From: Alphaproteobacteria bacterium
GTDB lineage: Bacteria; Myxococcota_A; UBA796; GCA-2862545
NCBI GenBank assembly: GCA_020632955.1
Contig: JACKEO010000001.1
Span: forward strand, 456,001-520,000
Direction of reading: 5' to 3'
DNA length: 64,000 bases
In this document: positions 51,104-59,517 of the stretch, in pieces
Numbering within the stretch: the stretch's first letter is position 1
Layout: every line of letters begins with the position of its first letter
Notes under the pieces: model-generated
What the model saw: only the letters and a program-made list of their open reading frames with translations
The model's database searches: none
Told to the model about the DNA's origin: nothing
Program-made: the position numbers and the translations under genes

Positions 51104-53182
51104 ATGCGCGCGTGGCTGCTGCTGCCCTTCCTGCTGTCGTCCTGCGGCGACGACGGCGGTGTGTCGAGCCTGATCGTCGTCGCGGGTCCCGGCGAGGCCG
51201 AGGGCGTGCGTGCCTGGGCGCGCACCATCGGCGACATCCGCATCGGCGTGGTCCAGGAGACCGATCCTGGCCAGGCGGGCCCGCGCTGGCGCTCGATCAC
51301 GCTGGCCCTGGGGCAGGGCCAGGATCTCTGCGACCAGTGCTACGTGATCGACGTGGACGACACCGTGATCACCGTGCGCGGCGGCGGCCTGCTGGGTCGC
51401 CTCTACGGTGCCTCCCACGCCCTCGAGGCGATGGGCTACCGCTTCCACCACCCCTACGAGAGCCTGCTCCCCGAGGGCCTGGAGGTCGATCCCGACGCCT
51501 TCCCCGGGCCCGAGACGGTGCACGCGCCCGAGATCGGCGGACGACGCGGCATCCACCTGCACACGCTGCACCCGCTCGACACGATGTTCGACGCCTGGGT
51601 GCCCTCCGAGGACGGCGTGGAGCGCATGGGGGCGGTGGCCGACTGGGTGGTGCGCAACCGCGGCAGCCACCTGCAGTGGGTGGCCCTCGACGACATCCTC
51701 GACTCGTCCGACACCCACGCGGCCTGGAAGGAGCACACGCAGGCGGTGCTGAAGCGGGTGCACGGCGTGGGCCTCACCGCGGGCCTGGGCATCCAGCTCT
51801 TCGGCTCGGGCAACCTGCAGCTCGCCTTCGACCTCGTCGACAAGGGCACCACGATCGAGGCGCAGCGCGAGGAGCTGGGGCCGCGGCTCGATCTCGTCAC
51901 CGAAGGCCTCGACTTCGACCTCTACAACCTGTCCTTCGGCGAGTTCTTCGGCGCCGACCCCGAGCGCTTCGTGCAGAGCGTGGAGCTGGTGTACGACGAG
52001 CTCGAGGCGCGGGCCCCCGACGCCGAGCTCACCACCGTGCTGCACGTGGGCGACGACCAGCGCGTGGAGTTCGAGGGCAAGGAGCTGATCTACTACTTCC
52101 TCGCCACCTTCGCGGACCGCCCCATCACCCACTGGGTCCACACGGTGATGTACTACGGGCTCGAGGGGGACGCGGGCGGCGCCTACCACCACGAGGAGTT
52201 CGACCAGCACCGCCAGTACCTGCACGACCAGCTCGAGGCCCAGCAGCCCGTCGGCTACTTCCCCGAGTCGGCGTACTGGATCGCCTTCGACAACTCGGTG
52301 CCCCGCTACCTGCCGCTCTACCAGCGGCAGCGCTGGGACGACATGCGCGGCCTGAAGGCCTTCGCCGCCGACAAGGGCGTGCCCGGCCTGCAGGACCAGG
52401 TGCTGTTCAGCAGCGGCTGGGAGTGGGGCCACTGGCAGCACGACGTCTCCTTCCTGCGCCACGCCTGGGGCCTGCAGGACGACTGGTGCGCCCCCCTGCA
52501 CTTCCACCTCGACGCCCACGGCGAGGTGGGCGAGGCCGTGGCCGACGCCGCCTGCCGCCTGGGCGACCTCCAGCGCACGGCGCTCATCGACCAGCGGCTC
52601 ACGCCCTACCTGGCCAGCGCCGACAGCATCATGCAGGTGGGCTACCCGCTCGGCATCGTCGCCCAGCCGGAGCGCCCCTCCTACGTGAAGGTGGCCACCA
52701 CGAACCCCGGCTCCCCGCTCGACCGCTACCGCGTCGACACCGAGAACCTCGGCGCCTACGCCGAGGCCACGATCAAGCTGTCGCAGGAGGTCTCGGCGCT
52801 CGAGCTGCCCGAGGGCGACACCGTGCTCGCCGAGACCGTGCAGGGCATCCAGCTCACGGCCCTGCGGGCCCGCTTCGCCCACCAGATCTCGGTGGCCACC
52901 ATCCTCTACGCCGAGCAGCAGAACACGGCGGCCGGCGAGGCCCTCGACCGCGCCGACCAGCGCATGGTGGAGGCCCGCGCCGTGGTGGACGCCCGCCACG
53001 CCGACCTGCTGGACCCGATGCCCAAGCGCCTGCTGGAGCCCGGCGACAACCCCACCCTCTACGACTACGGCTACCTGCTGCGCGCCGAGCAGCTCTGCTT
53101 CTGGGAGCGGGAGCTGCGGCAGGTGCGCAACGACCTGCAGGGCACCACCTTCGAGGTGCCGGGGTGCGCGCTGGAGCCGTGA
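51104..53182 (+). CDS. Lipoprotein with GH67 N-terminal-like and TIM-barrel-like glycosidase-type domains
   Basis: 692 aa; GAGGAG 5 nt before ATG 51104. Lipobox LSSC (Cys 14). Residues ~85-130 (ITVRGGGLLGRLYGASHALEAMGYRFHHP) match the pattern of the alpha-glucuronidase/hexosaminidase N-terminal domain that precedes a TIM barrel. The middle part (RGIHLHTLHPLDTMF, LDDILDSSDTHAAWKEH, GLGIQLFGSG, FDLYNLSFGEFFG) fits a barrel. The last ~200 residues are helical. The catalytic acids were not identified. Probably carbohydrate-active and surface-attached (inference). Confidence 0.55.
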   Translation: MRAWLLLPFLLSSCGDDGGVSSLIVVAGPGEAEGVRAWARTIGDIRIGVVQETDPGQAGPRWRSITLALGQGQDLCDQCYVIDVDDTVITVRGGGLLGRLYGASHALEAMGYRFHHPYESLLPEGLEVDPDAFPGPETVHAPEIGGRRGIHLHTLHPLDTMFDAWVPSEDGVERMGAVADWVVRNRGSHLQWVALDDILDSSDTHAAWKEHTQAVLKRVHGVGLTAGLGIQLFGSGNLQLAFDLVDKGTTIEAQREELGPRLDLVTEGLDFDLYNLSFGEFFGADPERFVQSVELVYDELEARAPDAELTTVLHVGDDQRVEFEGKELIYYFLATFADRPITHWVHTVMYYGLEGDAGGAYHHEEFDQHRQYLHDQLEAQQPVGYFPESAYWIAFDNSVPRYLPLYQRQRWDDMRGLKAFAADKGVPGLQDQVLFSSGWEWGHWQHDVSFLRHAWGLQDDWCAPLHFHLDAHGEVGEAVADAACRLGDLQRTALIDQRLTPYLASADSIMQVGYPLGIVAQPERPSYVKVATTNPGSPLDRYRVDTENLGAYAEATIKLSQEVSALELPEGDTVLAETVQGIQLTALRARFAHQISVATILYAEQQNTAAGEALDRADQRMVEARAVVDARHADLLDPMPKRLLEPGDNPTLYDYGYLLRAEQLCFWERELRQVRNDLQGTTFEVPGCALEP

Positions 53183-53201
53183 GGGAGGCCGAGACCTGGG
53201 C

Positions 53202-53753
53202 CTAGGCCTTCCACTTGAGGTTGCAGCCCAGGCTCGGCCGCTGCGGCCCGCGCACCGCCTCGCCCGCCAGCACCGCCCGCACCGCCGCCACCAGGTCCTC
53301 CCCCGTCACCGGCAGCCCGTTGCCCGGGCGGCTCGCGTCGAGCTGGCCCCGGTAGACCAGCCGGCGATCGCCGTCGTACACGAACCAGTCGGGCGTGCAC
53401 GCGGCCCCGAAGGCGCGCGCCACCTCCTGGGTGGCGTCCAGCAGCGACGGGTAGGGCAGGCCCAGCGCACGCGCCTCGCGGGCCACCTCGTCCGGACCGT
53501 CGGCCGGATAGGCCACGGCGTCGTTGCTGTGCACGGCCACCACGCTGGCGCCCTCGGCGATGAGGCCGCCCAGGATGCCGGGCAGCGACGGCTTGACGTG
53601 CACCACGTAGGGGCAGTGCACGCACACGAAGGCCACCACGAGCGCACGGCCGGGCAGGTCGTCCGGGGTCCACACGCGACCCTCGGTGTCGGGCAGCGCG
53701 AAGGAGGGCAGCGGGCTGCCCAGGGGCGTCATCGAGGAGGGCGTCAGCGCCAC
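53202..53753 (-). CDS. Thioredoxin-fold protein (AhpC/TSA-like) with CVHC motif
   Basis: 183 aa from GTG 53753 (GGAG 6 nt upstream); ATG 53732 has no ribosome site. Thioredoxin fold with FVCVHCPYVVHVKPSLP (Cys 44 and 47), VVAVHSNDAVAYPAD, YPSLLDATQEVARAFGAACTPDWFVYD and LVYRGQLD. The N-HCPY type of active site is typical of a widespread group of thioredoxin-family proteins related to peroxiredoxins. Cytoplasmic, thiol-disulfide or peroxide chemistry. Convergent with the previous gene, 19 bp between stops. Confidence 0.8.
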   Translation of the reverse strand: MALTPSSMTPLGSPLPSFALPDTEGRVWTPDDLPGRALVVAFVCVHCPYVVHVKPSLPGILGGLIAEGASVVAVHSNDAVAYPADGPDEVAREARALGLPYPSLLDATQEVARAFGAACTPDWFVYDGDRRLVYRGQLDASRPGNGLPVTGEDLVAAVRAVLAGEAVRGPQRPSLGCNLKWKA

Positions 53754-53786
53754 GGGGGACTCCGCAGGACGAAGGGGGCCTGCGTC

Positions 53787-54824
53787 CTAGTCCCCCTTCT
53801 TCCGCAGCGCCTCCGACACCCCCAGCGTGCGCAGGAGGTTGTTCATGTCGGTGGTGCGCACGTCCATCCCCTCGCCCGCCGGCAGGAAGAGCATGCGCTT
53901 GCCCTTGAGGCTCTCGGCGATGGCCAGCTTCACCATCTGCGTGCCGCCCGAACCCGCCAGGGCCCGCGCCTGCTCCTTGAGGCCCTCGGCCTTGGCCGTC
54001 TTCTCGGCCAGGATGGCCTCGGCCTGCTTCTGGCGCTCGAAGTACATCGCGTCGGCCTCGAGCTTGCGCTGCTGCGCCTTGCCTCGCGCCGTCTCCACCG
54101 CCTTGGCCACCTCGCCCTTGGCGCGCTCCAGGTCGCGCTTCATCTCCTCGGAGGCGGCCTCGGTCTCCGACACCAGCCGCGCGGCGTCCTGCTCGGCCAC
54201 CTTCTTGTCGCGGATGAGGCCCTCGTAGGTGTCGGTGAACTTGTGCTCCGCCAGCAGGATCTGCTGGATGGTGATCCCCTGCGGCTCGAGGAGCGCATCC
54301 AGCCGCACCTGGGCCGTCTCGGCCAGCTCGAAGCGCTTGTCGGCCTGGTAGTACTCCTCGGAGGTGAGCTCGTTGAGGATGTCGCGCACCACCGCGCGGG
54401 TGACCGGGCGCACGAGCTTCTCCTCCACCTCCAGCGTGGAGTGACCCACCGTCTGCAGGAGCAGCGGCGTCTTGTCGGGCACGATGCTCCACTGGATGGT
54501 GACGTTGACGCTCACGTCGTTGCCGTCGATGGTCTTGAAGCGCAGGCTGTCGTCGCCACCGCGACGCCCCTCGTTGGTCTCTCGGGTCATCACGAGGTTC
54601 TGGATGGCCACGTCGTAGACGTACCAGTCCGAGAAGGGCCGGAAGAAGAAGTAGGTGGCGCCCTGCGCGTAGACCTGGGGCACGATGCCGCGGCCGTTGA
54701 GCAGGGGCACCTTCACCACGCGCACGGCCACCTCGGTGGACTCGGTGGTGGCGGTGCAGGCGGAGGCGAGGCCCAGCACGGCGGCGAGGCCGAGGGCGCG
54801 GACGAACCGGGGTGCACGGGTCAT
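53787..54824 (-). CDS. SPFH/band-7 (prohibitin-like) lipoprotein
   Basis: 345 aa; ATG 54824 overlaps the upstream stop by 1 bp. An N-terminal signal segment ends in LASAC (Cys 23), so it may be lipid-anchored rather than TM-anchored. SPFH domain: VKVPLLNGRGIVPQVYAQGATYFFFRPFSDWYVYDVA, LRFKTIDGNDVSVNVTIQWSIVPDK, VRPVTRAVVRDILNELTSEEYY and ALLEPQGITIQQILL. A long charged coiled coil follows (~205-280). Stomatin/prohibitin-type proteins oligomerise into membrane rings. Partner of the next gene. Confidence 0.8.
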   Translation of the reverse strand: MTRAPRFVRALGLAAVLGLASACTATTESTEVAVRVVKVPLLNGRGIVPQVYAQGATYFFFRPFSDWYVYDVAIQNLVMTRETNEGRRGGDDSLRFKTIDGNDVSVNVTIQWSIVPDKTPLLLQTVGHSTLEVEEKLVRPVTRAVVRDILNELTSEEYYQADKRFELAETAQVRLDALLEPQGITIQQILLAEHKFTDTYEGLIRDKKVAEQDAARLVSETEAASEEMKRDLERAKGEVAKAVETARGKAQQRKLEADAMYFERQKQAEAILAEKTAKAEGLKEQARALAGSGGTQMVKLAIAESLKGKRMLFLPAGEGMDVRTTDMNNLLRTLGVSEALRKKGD

Positions 54825-55876
54825 CAGAAGCCCTCCACGATGCGGTCGAGGTCGAGCGGGTTCACGGCGTCCTTGCCGGTGGTCGACACGATGATCACCT
54901 CGATGCCCTGCAGGGCCTCGGCCATCTCGAGGCCGACGAGGTTGGCGGCCCCCGCGGCGCGCAGGGCCTCGTTCTCGAGCTCGGTGCCCTTGGCTTCCGC
55001 GAGGGCCACGAGCAGGTCGCCCTCGGCGATCTGCTGGCGATGGTAGAGGTCGGCCTCGGCGTCGATGCGCCGGACCTCGGCGCGACCGCGCTCGCCCTCC
55101 ACCTCGATGGTGGCGCGCCCCTCGGCGATCACGCGGTCGCGCTCGGCCTGGCGCGTGGCGGCCGTGGACTCGGCCTGGTTCTTGAAGACCCGCTGGTCCT
55201 GGATCTTCCGCTCCTCGATCGCGGCCTGGTAGCGGTCGTCGTAGTCGTACTCCCGCAGCAGCACGCCCCAGACCTCGAGGCCCCAGCTGGACAGATCGGC
55301 CTTGAGCGTGGTCTCGGCGTCGGTGACCGCCTCGGTGCGGGCCACCTCGTCGTAGAACTCCTCCGCGTTGAGCGCGCCCAGGGACTGGCGGAGGATCTTG
55401 TCGGCCCGACGCTGCACCACCTGGGTCTCGAAGAGGCGGCCGGGACCCACCTTGGTGAGCACGGTGTAGGGGTCGACGATGCGGTAGAGCACGGTGACGT
55501 CGACGGTGACCTGGTAGCCCTCGGAGGTCTGGATGCGGATGGACGGCGACCAGGCGTAGTCGGAGCCCAGGCGCTGCCGCGCGAAGGACCGCTCCTCGTC
55601 GTTGAAGTCCATGGCCTGCAGGTCGCGCGGGAAGACATGCAGCCGCTCGTACCCGGGGATGACCAGGTGCAGGCCCGCCTCGTACAGCGTGCCCTGCTGC
55701 ACCCCGCGGTTGGGCCCGAAGTAGATCTGCCGCACGCCGAACTCGTCGGCCTGGATGGGTTGGGCCAGCGCGAACCACGCGGTGGACAGCCCCACCAGGG
55801 CCACCCCCGCCAGCACGCCGCGGACCACCCAGCTGCCGCTGAACGACCCGAGCTGCAGCCTCGTCCTCTTCGCCAT
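54824..55876 (-). CDS. SPFH/band-7 (prohibitin/HflK-like) membrane protein
   Basis: 350 aa from ATG 55876 (GGGAGG 7 nt upstream). One TM helix at ~16-37 (VVRGVLAGVALVGLSTAWFALA). SPFH domain with GVRQIYFGPNRGVQQGTLYEAGLHLVIPGYERLHVFPRDLQ, VTVDVTVLYRIVDPY and ALNAEEFYDEVARTEAVTDAE. A coiled coil rich in Glu, Arg and Ala follows. The next gene encodes a second SPFH protein with 1-bp overlap, so a hetero-oligomeric ring similar to HflK/HflC is likely (inference). No protease gene is adjacent. Confidence 0.82.
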   Translation of the reverse strand: MAKRTRLQLGSFSGSWVVRGVLAGVALVGLSTAWFALAQPIQADEFGVRQIYFGPNRGVQQGTLYEAGLHLVIPGYERLHVFPRDLQAMDFNDEERSFARQRLGSDYAWSPSIRIQTSEGYQVTVDVTVLYRIVDPYTVLTKVGPGRLFETQVVQRRADKILRQSLGALNAEEFYDEVARTEAVTDAETTLKADLSSWGLEVWGVLLREYDYDDRYQAAIEERKIQDQRVFKNQAESTAATRQAERDRVIAEGRATIEVEGERGRAEVRRIDAEADLYHRQQIAEGDLLVALAEAKGTELENEALRAAGAANLVGLEMAEALQGIEVIIVSTTGKDAVNPLDLDRIVEGF

Positions 55877-55942
55877 CGCTCGCCCTCCCCGCGCGCCTCC
55901 GGGCGCCGTGCGTCTGCACCACACCCTACGCGCGCCAGGAGC

Positions 55943-56560
55943 CTAGCCTTGCACGTCGCGCTGCGGGGGCGGACGCGTGCGGGCGGCCTCGGCCGGGGTG
56001 GCGGCCTCGTCGGCGGACGGCGCGCGCTGCGCAGGCACGTAGGCGTCGGCCTGGGTCTGGATGCGACCCATGTCGTCCACCAGCTCCTCCAGCGCGTCCC
56101 GGTAGCGGCGGCGCGCGAGCCAGGCGGGCACCAGCGGCAGCGCCGGCACCGCCAGCTCCACCAGCAGCAGGGGGAAGCGCACCGAGCCCGGAGAGAAGCG
56201 CAGGGTGAGCCACATCGCACCCACCACGGCCGCCGCGAGCGCCATGCGCCCGAGCGGCGTGCCCCACCAGCCCAGTCCGAAGCCCGACAGCTCCTGCCCC
56301 GTCATCGCCGAGGCCTCGCGCACGAAGCGCGGCAGGAAGGTGCGCTGCACCTCGCGCTCGAGGAAGCGGGCGTGGCGCTCGCGGTCGGGAATGAGATCGA
56401 GCGCCATCCACTCGTCGACCGCAGCCTCGACGTGCTCCTTGGCCACCTCGGCCGCCACCACCTCCAGCTCGGAGGCCGTGGGATGGCTGCGACGCGCGCC
56501 GTCGAGCCGTTCCGCGAGGCGCGCGCTCACCTGCTCGAGGCGGTATTCCGTGGGGATCAT
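55943..56560 (-). CDS. Membrane protein of unknown function upstream of SPFH genes
   Basis: 205 aa; only a weak ribosome site before ATG 56560. Residues ~1-90 are helical and charged (EVVAAEVAKEHVEAAVDEWMALDLIP). Two hydrophobic segments follow (MALAAAVVGAMWLTL, FPLLLVELAVPALPLVPAWLA). The C-terminal tail is polar and Pro/Ala-rich. Same strand as the two SPFH genes, 66 bp before them, so probably one transcript. No family recognised. Confidence 0.6.
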   Translation of the reverse strand: MIPTEYRLEQVSARLAERLDGARRSHPTASELEVVAAEVAKEHVEAAVDEWMALDLIPDRERHARFLEREVQRTFLPRFVREASAMTGQELSGFGLGWWGTPLGRMALAAAVVGAMWLTLRFSPGSVRFPLLLVELAVPALPLVPAWLARRRYRDALEELVDDMGRIQTQADAYVPAQRAPSADEAATPAEAARTRPPPQRDVQG

Positions 56561-56590
56561 CGACCGTCCGCTATCCCGACGTCGGCGGGC

Positions 56591-56619
56591 TTGCCGCGCC
56601 GTGCGCCCCTCATTACGAG
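56591..56619 (+). promoter_or_regulatory. Possible promoter of tRNA-Val
   Basis: TTGCCG (56591-56596), a 17-bp spacer and TACGAG (56614-56619) lie 11 nt before the mature tRNA 5' end. The match is modest but the position fits. Confidence 0.35.
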
Positions 56620-56629
56620 CCGCGGGTCC

Positions 56630-56701
56630 GGGCGATTAACTCAGTGGGAGAGTGCCACCTTCACACGGTGGAAGTCACTGGTTCGAATCCAGTATCGCCC
56701 A
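56630..56701 (+). tRNA. tRNA-Val (anticodon CAC)
   Basis: A full cloverleaf can be drawn: acceptor GGGCGAT/ATCGCCC, D stem ACTC/GAGT, anticodon stem CCACC/GGTGG with loop TTCACAC, variable loop AAGTC, T stem ACTGG/CCAGT with loop TTCGAAT, discriminator A. The anticodon CAC (56662-56664) reads GTG. The CCA end is not encoded. Confidence 0.95.
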
Positions 56702-56715
56702 TCCAATTTCTACGC

Positions 56716-56816
56716 GCGCCGGAGGCGCGCTGCGCGCTGCGCCTAGGGCTCGCTTGCGGGGGCGCGATAGCGACGCGGACCGGCCGGCAGGTGCCCGCGC
56801 CGGAGGCGCGCTGCGC
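56716..56816. repeat. Two direct copies of a 20-bp GC-rich sequence downstream of tRNA-Val
   Basis: The sequence GCGCCGGAGGCGCGCTGCGC occurs at 56716-56735 and again, identical, at 56797-56816. Each copy is followed at similar distance by GGCTCGC(T/G)TGC. The rest of the 282-bp gap (56702-56983) shows no gene. The copies do not match the tRNA 3' end, so they are not an obvious attachment site. Confidence 0.5.
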
Positions 56817-56983
56817 CCCCGGCTCGCGTGCCGGCGTGGCGGGGCAGCGCGGACCGGCGGTCCTGCCGGATCCAACCGCCGCGACCGTCGTCGTATCGGG
56901 GGGGTCGCACTTCGGGGCACGCGCGACGCGCAGCGGTCGTCGTGCGGAGGAGGGCCTCCGCGGCGGCGGTCCCCACACCGACG

Positions 56984-58084
56984 CTAGTCGGCGGCTGCCA
57001 ACACGGCCCTGAATGTCACCGGAAGGAGCGCCCCGGCGTTGGGGGGCACCGCGTACAGCAACTGCACCACCTTGCCCTGGAGGTCGGGGTGCGTGATCAC
57101 ACCGGGCGCTGACAGCTCGTTGCCGGCGTGGTTCCGGAAGAACAGACCGTCCGCTGTGGCTTCGAAGTCGATCGAGGCGTCACCGAGTTCGGGCCCACCC
57201 CAGGTGCCATACTCGAAGCCGTTCGCGTGGAGGTACGACCGGAGCCGATCCGAGGGCGCATCCACTGGCTGGATCTCCATCCGGCCATCCGAGCGCAGCA
57301 CGTTGTACCGAACCGATGCGCCCGCGTCGTCCACGATGGTCACCCCGCCGATGTCGCTCGATCCCCGGTAGAGCCCCTTGGTCGTCCCGACCACCTCGAA
57401 CCGCACCGGGTTGCAGCTGCCCAGCTGCGCGAACGGCACGACCTCCCCCACCGCGACGGTACAGGCGCCGTCGGTGGCGGTGTCCGTGCCGGTGTCGACC
57501 GGCCCCCCCGTGTCCGTGTCGACCGCACCCACGGGGTCCAGGCCCAGCTCCTCCGCGCGCGCCGGGTCGGCGTAGGCGCTCGGGCCCTCGATCTCACCGG
57601 AGAAGGCGGTGCTCGTCAGGAACGCACCGACGGCCACGGCCACGAGGCACGTCGGGGGGTTGGCCACGCAGGCCGCCACCAGCTGCACGCCCGCGTACGC
57701 CCCGAAGGCGGTCACGATGATGCCGAGCCCCACCGGCCACCCCGTCTTGGCCAGCCTCACGTCGAAGCTCAGCAGACCCAGCTCCTCGAGCCCTTCGCCC
57801 GTCTGCAGCACCATCTTGCGGAACACCGGGTCCGCGGCGACCGCCTCCTCGCCCAGCGACGCGAAGTCCAGCCCCTGCAGGTAGGTCCACTCCGACGCCG
57901 TGAGGTCCAGACCCTCCGCCAGGGACACCACCCAGGCCGGACAGCTCCCTCCCTCCGTCGTGCACGCCTCCACCAGCGCGTCCGGGTCGTCCGCGAGGTC
58001 GTAGGTCGAGGTCGGGTCCTTGTCGGCACCGGAGCAGGCCGCGACAGACAGGACCGCACTCATCCAAAGGCTCGCCAGGCGCAT
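56984..58084 (-). CDS. Lipoprotein of unknown function with internal hydrophobic region
   Basis: 366 aa; GGAG 6 nt before ATG 58084. Lipobox VAAC (Cys 17). Residues ~20-125 are acidic and helical. A long hydrophobic segment follows at ~115-160 (VGLGIIVTAFGAYAGVQLVAACVANPPTCLVAVAVGAFLTSTAF), unusual for a lipoprotein. Then comes an Asp/Thr linker (DTDTGGPVDTGTDTATD) and a ~150-residue C-terminal beta-rich domain with two Cys residues. No family recognised; the linker resembles those of other lipoproteins in the window. Confidence 0.6.
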   Translation of the reverse strand: MRLASLWMSAVLSVAACSGADKDPTSTYDLADDPDALVEACTTEGGSCPAWVVSLAEGLDLTASEWTYLQGLDFASLGEEAVAADPVFRKMVLQTGEGLEELGLLSFDVRLAKTGWPVGLGIIVTAFGAYAGVQLVAACVANPPTCLVAVAVGAFLTSTAFSGEIEGPSAYADPARAEELGLDPVGAVDTDTGGPVDTGTDTATDGACTVAVGEVVPFAQLGSCNPVRFEVVGTTKGLYRGSSDIGGVTIVDDAGASVRYNVLRSDGRMEIQPVDAPSDRLRSYLHANGFEYGTWGGPELGDASIDFEATADGLFFRNHAGNELSAPGVITHPDLQGKVVQLLYAVPPNAGALLPVTFRAVLAAAD

Positions 58085-58174
58085 CGTCGTCTCCAGGGTC
58101 GTTCGGGGTGAAGCGTGAGGACCACGGGTCGCGGACCCGGCGCGTCGCAGCCTGACACCACCGTCGATCGCGGA

Positions 58175-58196
58175 CCATGGGGCGTTCGCCCCATGG
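58175..58196. promoter_or_regulatory. Perfect 22-bp palindrome, candidate enhancer (UAS) for the sigma-54 regulator
   Basis: CCATGGGGCG-TT-CGCCCCATGG is a perfect dyad with 10-bp arms. Its centre is about 155 bp upstream of the -24 element at 58338, the usual distance range for NtrC-class binding sites. It could alternatively be a hairpin terminator. No T-tract follows. Confidence 0.5.
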
Positions 58197-58337
58197 CGCG
58201 CCTCCTCGGCCGTCGCGGCCCCCGTCGCACGCTGCCCCACCTCGCGTGGCAGGCCGCCACGCCACGCCACCTCGCGTCCGCACCCGCGGCCTCCGATCCT
58301 TCCCGTCAACCCTCGACGATCCCTGTCTCGCAAGCGT

Positions 58338-58353
58338 TGGCACCCCGCTCGCA
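58338..58353 (+). promoter_or_regulatory. Sigma-54 (-24/-12) promoter of the RND efflux operon
   Basis: The sequence is TGGCAC-N5-TCGCA, with all six -24 bases matching and exactly 10 nt between GG (58339-58340) and GC (58351-58352). The predicted start is near 58364, about 20 nt before ATG 58384. The other end of the operon faces a gene for a sigma-54-dependent regulator. Confidence 0.65.
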
Positions 58354-58383
58354 AGGGCCACCCCCACCCCGACGGGAGGCCCG

Positions 58384-59481
58384 ATGCGTCACCACCCCCA
58401 CCTCCTCGCTCCCCTCGTGCTCGCGCTGTCGGCCTGCGGAGCCGGCGCCGCCGAGGATCCCGGAGCCGCCCACGCGCCGTCGCCATCGGTCGACGCGGCC
58501 GCGGCATTGGCCTCTGGCTGGATCCGCGTGGCCCCCACCACGGCGCAGGCGGTGCCCGCGCGCATCGACGCCCCGGGCCGGGTGGTGGTGCGCGCCGATG
58601 CCGACGCGCGCCTGTCGATGCCGGGCCCGGGCCGCGTGCGCGAGGTGCTCGTCCGCGAGGGCAGCCACGTGGAACCGGGCACGCCGCTCGTGGTCTTCGA
58701 CTCGGCCGAAGCTGCGCAGGTCCGCGCCGAGGTGGCGGCGCTCGACGTGGAGCTGCGCGCCGCGCGCGCCGAGCTGGACCGGCAGGGACGCCTCGGGGCC
58801 CGCGGCGTGGGACTCGCTGTCGAGGCCCTGCGCGCCGAGGCGGCGGTCCGACGCGCCGAGGCCGCGCTCGCCGCCGCCCGCAGCACCGCCGCCCTCTTCG
58901 GCCCCGGCGACGGAGGCACGGTCACCCTGCGCGCGCCGATGGCCGGCGTGGTGGTCGACGTGGACGCGCGGCCCGGCCTCGTGGCCACGCCCGAGAGCGG
59001 TCCGCTCGTGTCGGTGGCCCACACCGAGGCGCTGCAGGTTCGCCTCGACGTCTACGAGGACGAGCTCCGCCGCATCGCGGCAGGCCAGCCGGTGCAGGTG
59101 GTGCCCGCCGACGGATCGGCGCCCGCGCGCGGCACGGTGGTCGAGGTCGCCGACGCTGCGGACCCCGCCACGCGACGCGGCCCGGTGCTCGTGGCCCTCG
59201 ACGGGCGCCCCCACGGCTGGGTGGCCGGACGCCACGTGCGCGGCCGCATCGACGCGGACGCCCCCGCCGACCTCGCCGTGCCGGTGGCCTCGGTGGTGAT
59301 CCGACCCGACCGCAGCCGCGTGGTCTACGTCGAGGAGGACGGTGCGCTGCGACCCCGCACGGTGGAGGTGGGTCGCGTGGTGGACGGCCTCGTGCCCGTG
59401 CTCGGCGGCCTCGGCCCCGACGACCGCATCGTCGTGGAGGGCGCGCTGCTGGTGGACGCCATGGCCGACCGCCTGCTCTGA
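58384..59481 (+). CDS. RND efflux periplasmic adaptor (HlyD/CusB family), lipoprotein
   Basis: 365 aa; GGGAGG 4 nt before ATG 58384. Lipobox LSAC (Cys 18). Domains in order: barrel-sandwich half (MPGPGRVREVLVREGSHVEPGTPLVVFDS), alpha-hairpin (AAQVRAEVAALDVELRAARAELDRQ to about 165), second barrel-sandwich half (VTLRAPMAGVVVDVDARPGLVA), beta-barrel, and membrane-proximal end (VVYVEEDGALRPRTVEVGRVVDGLVPVLGGLGPDDRIVVEGALLVDA). It links the inner-membrane pump to the outer-membrane channel. No His-rich metal-binding N-terminus is seen. Confidence 0.88.
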   Translation: MRHHPHLLAPLVLALSACGAGAAEDPGAAHAPSPSVDAAAALASGWIRVAPTTAQAVPARIDAPGRVVVRADADARLSMPGPGRVREVLVREGSHVEPGTPLVVFDSAEAAQVRAEVAALDVELRAARAELDRQGRLGARGVGLAVEALRAEAAVRRAEAALAAARSTAALFGPGDGGTVTLRAPMAGVVVDVDARPGLVATPESGPLVSVAHTEALQVRLDVYEDELRRIAAGQPVQVVPADGSAPARGTVVEVADAADPATRRGPVLVALDGRPHGWVAGRHVRGRIDADAPADLAVPVASVVIRPDRSRVVYVEEDGALRPRTVEVGRVVDGLVPVLGGLGPDDRIVVEGALLVDAMADRLL

Positions 59482-59517
59482 CCTCGCGGCGCCTACGCCC
59501 CGCACCCGGAGGATCCC

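Noticed and set aside
56716..56816. tRNA-associated attachment site for an integrated element
   Set aside because: The repeats do not duplicate the tRNA 3' end, and no integrase or foreign-looking gene block follows.
56644..57012. Open frames running out of the tRNA gene
   Set aside because: They translate the tRNA itself into the familiar false peptide pattern and have no ribosome site.
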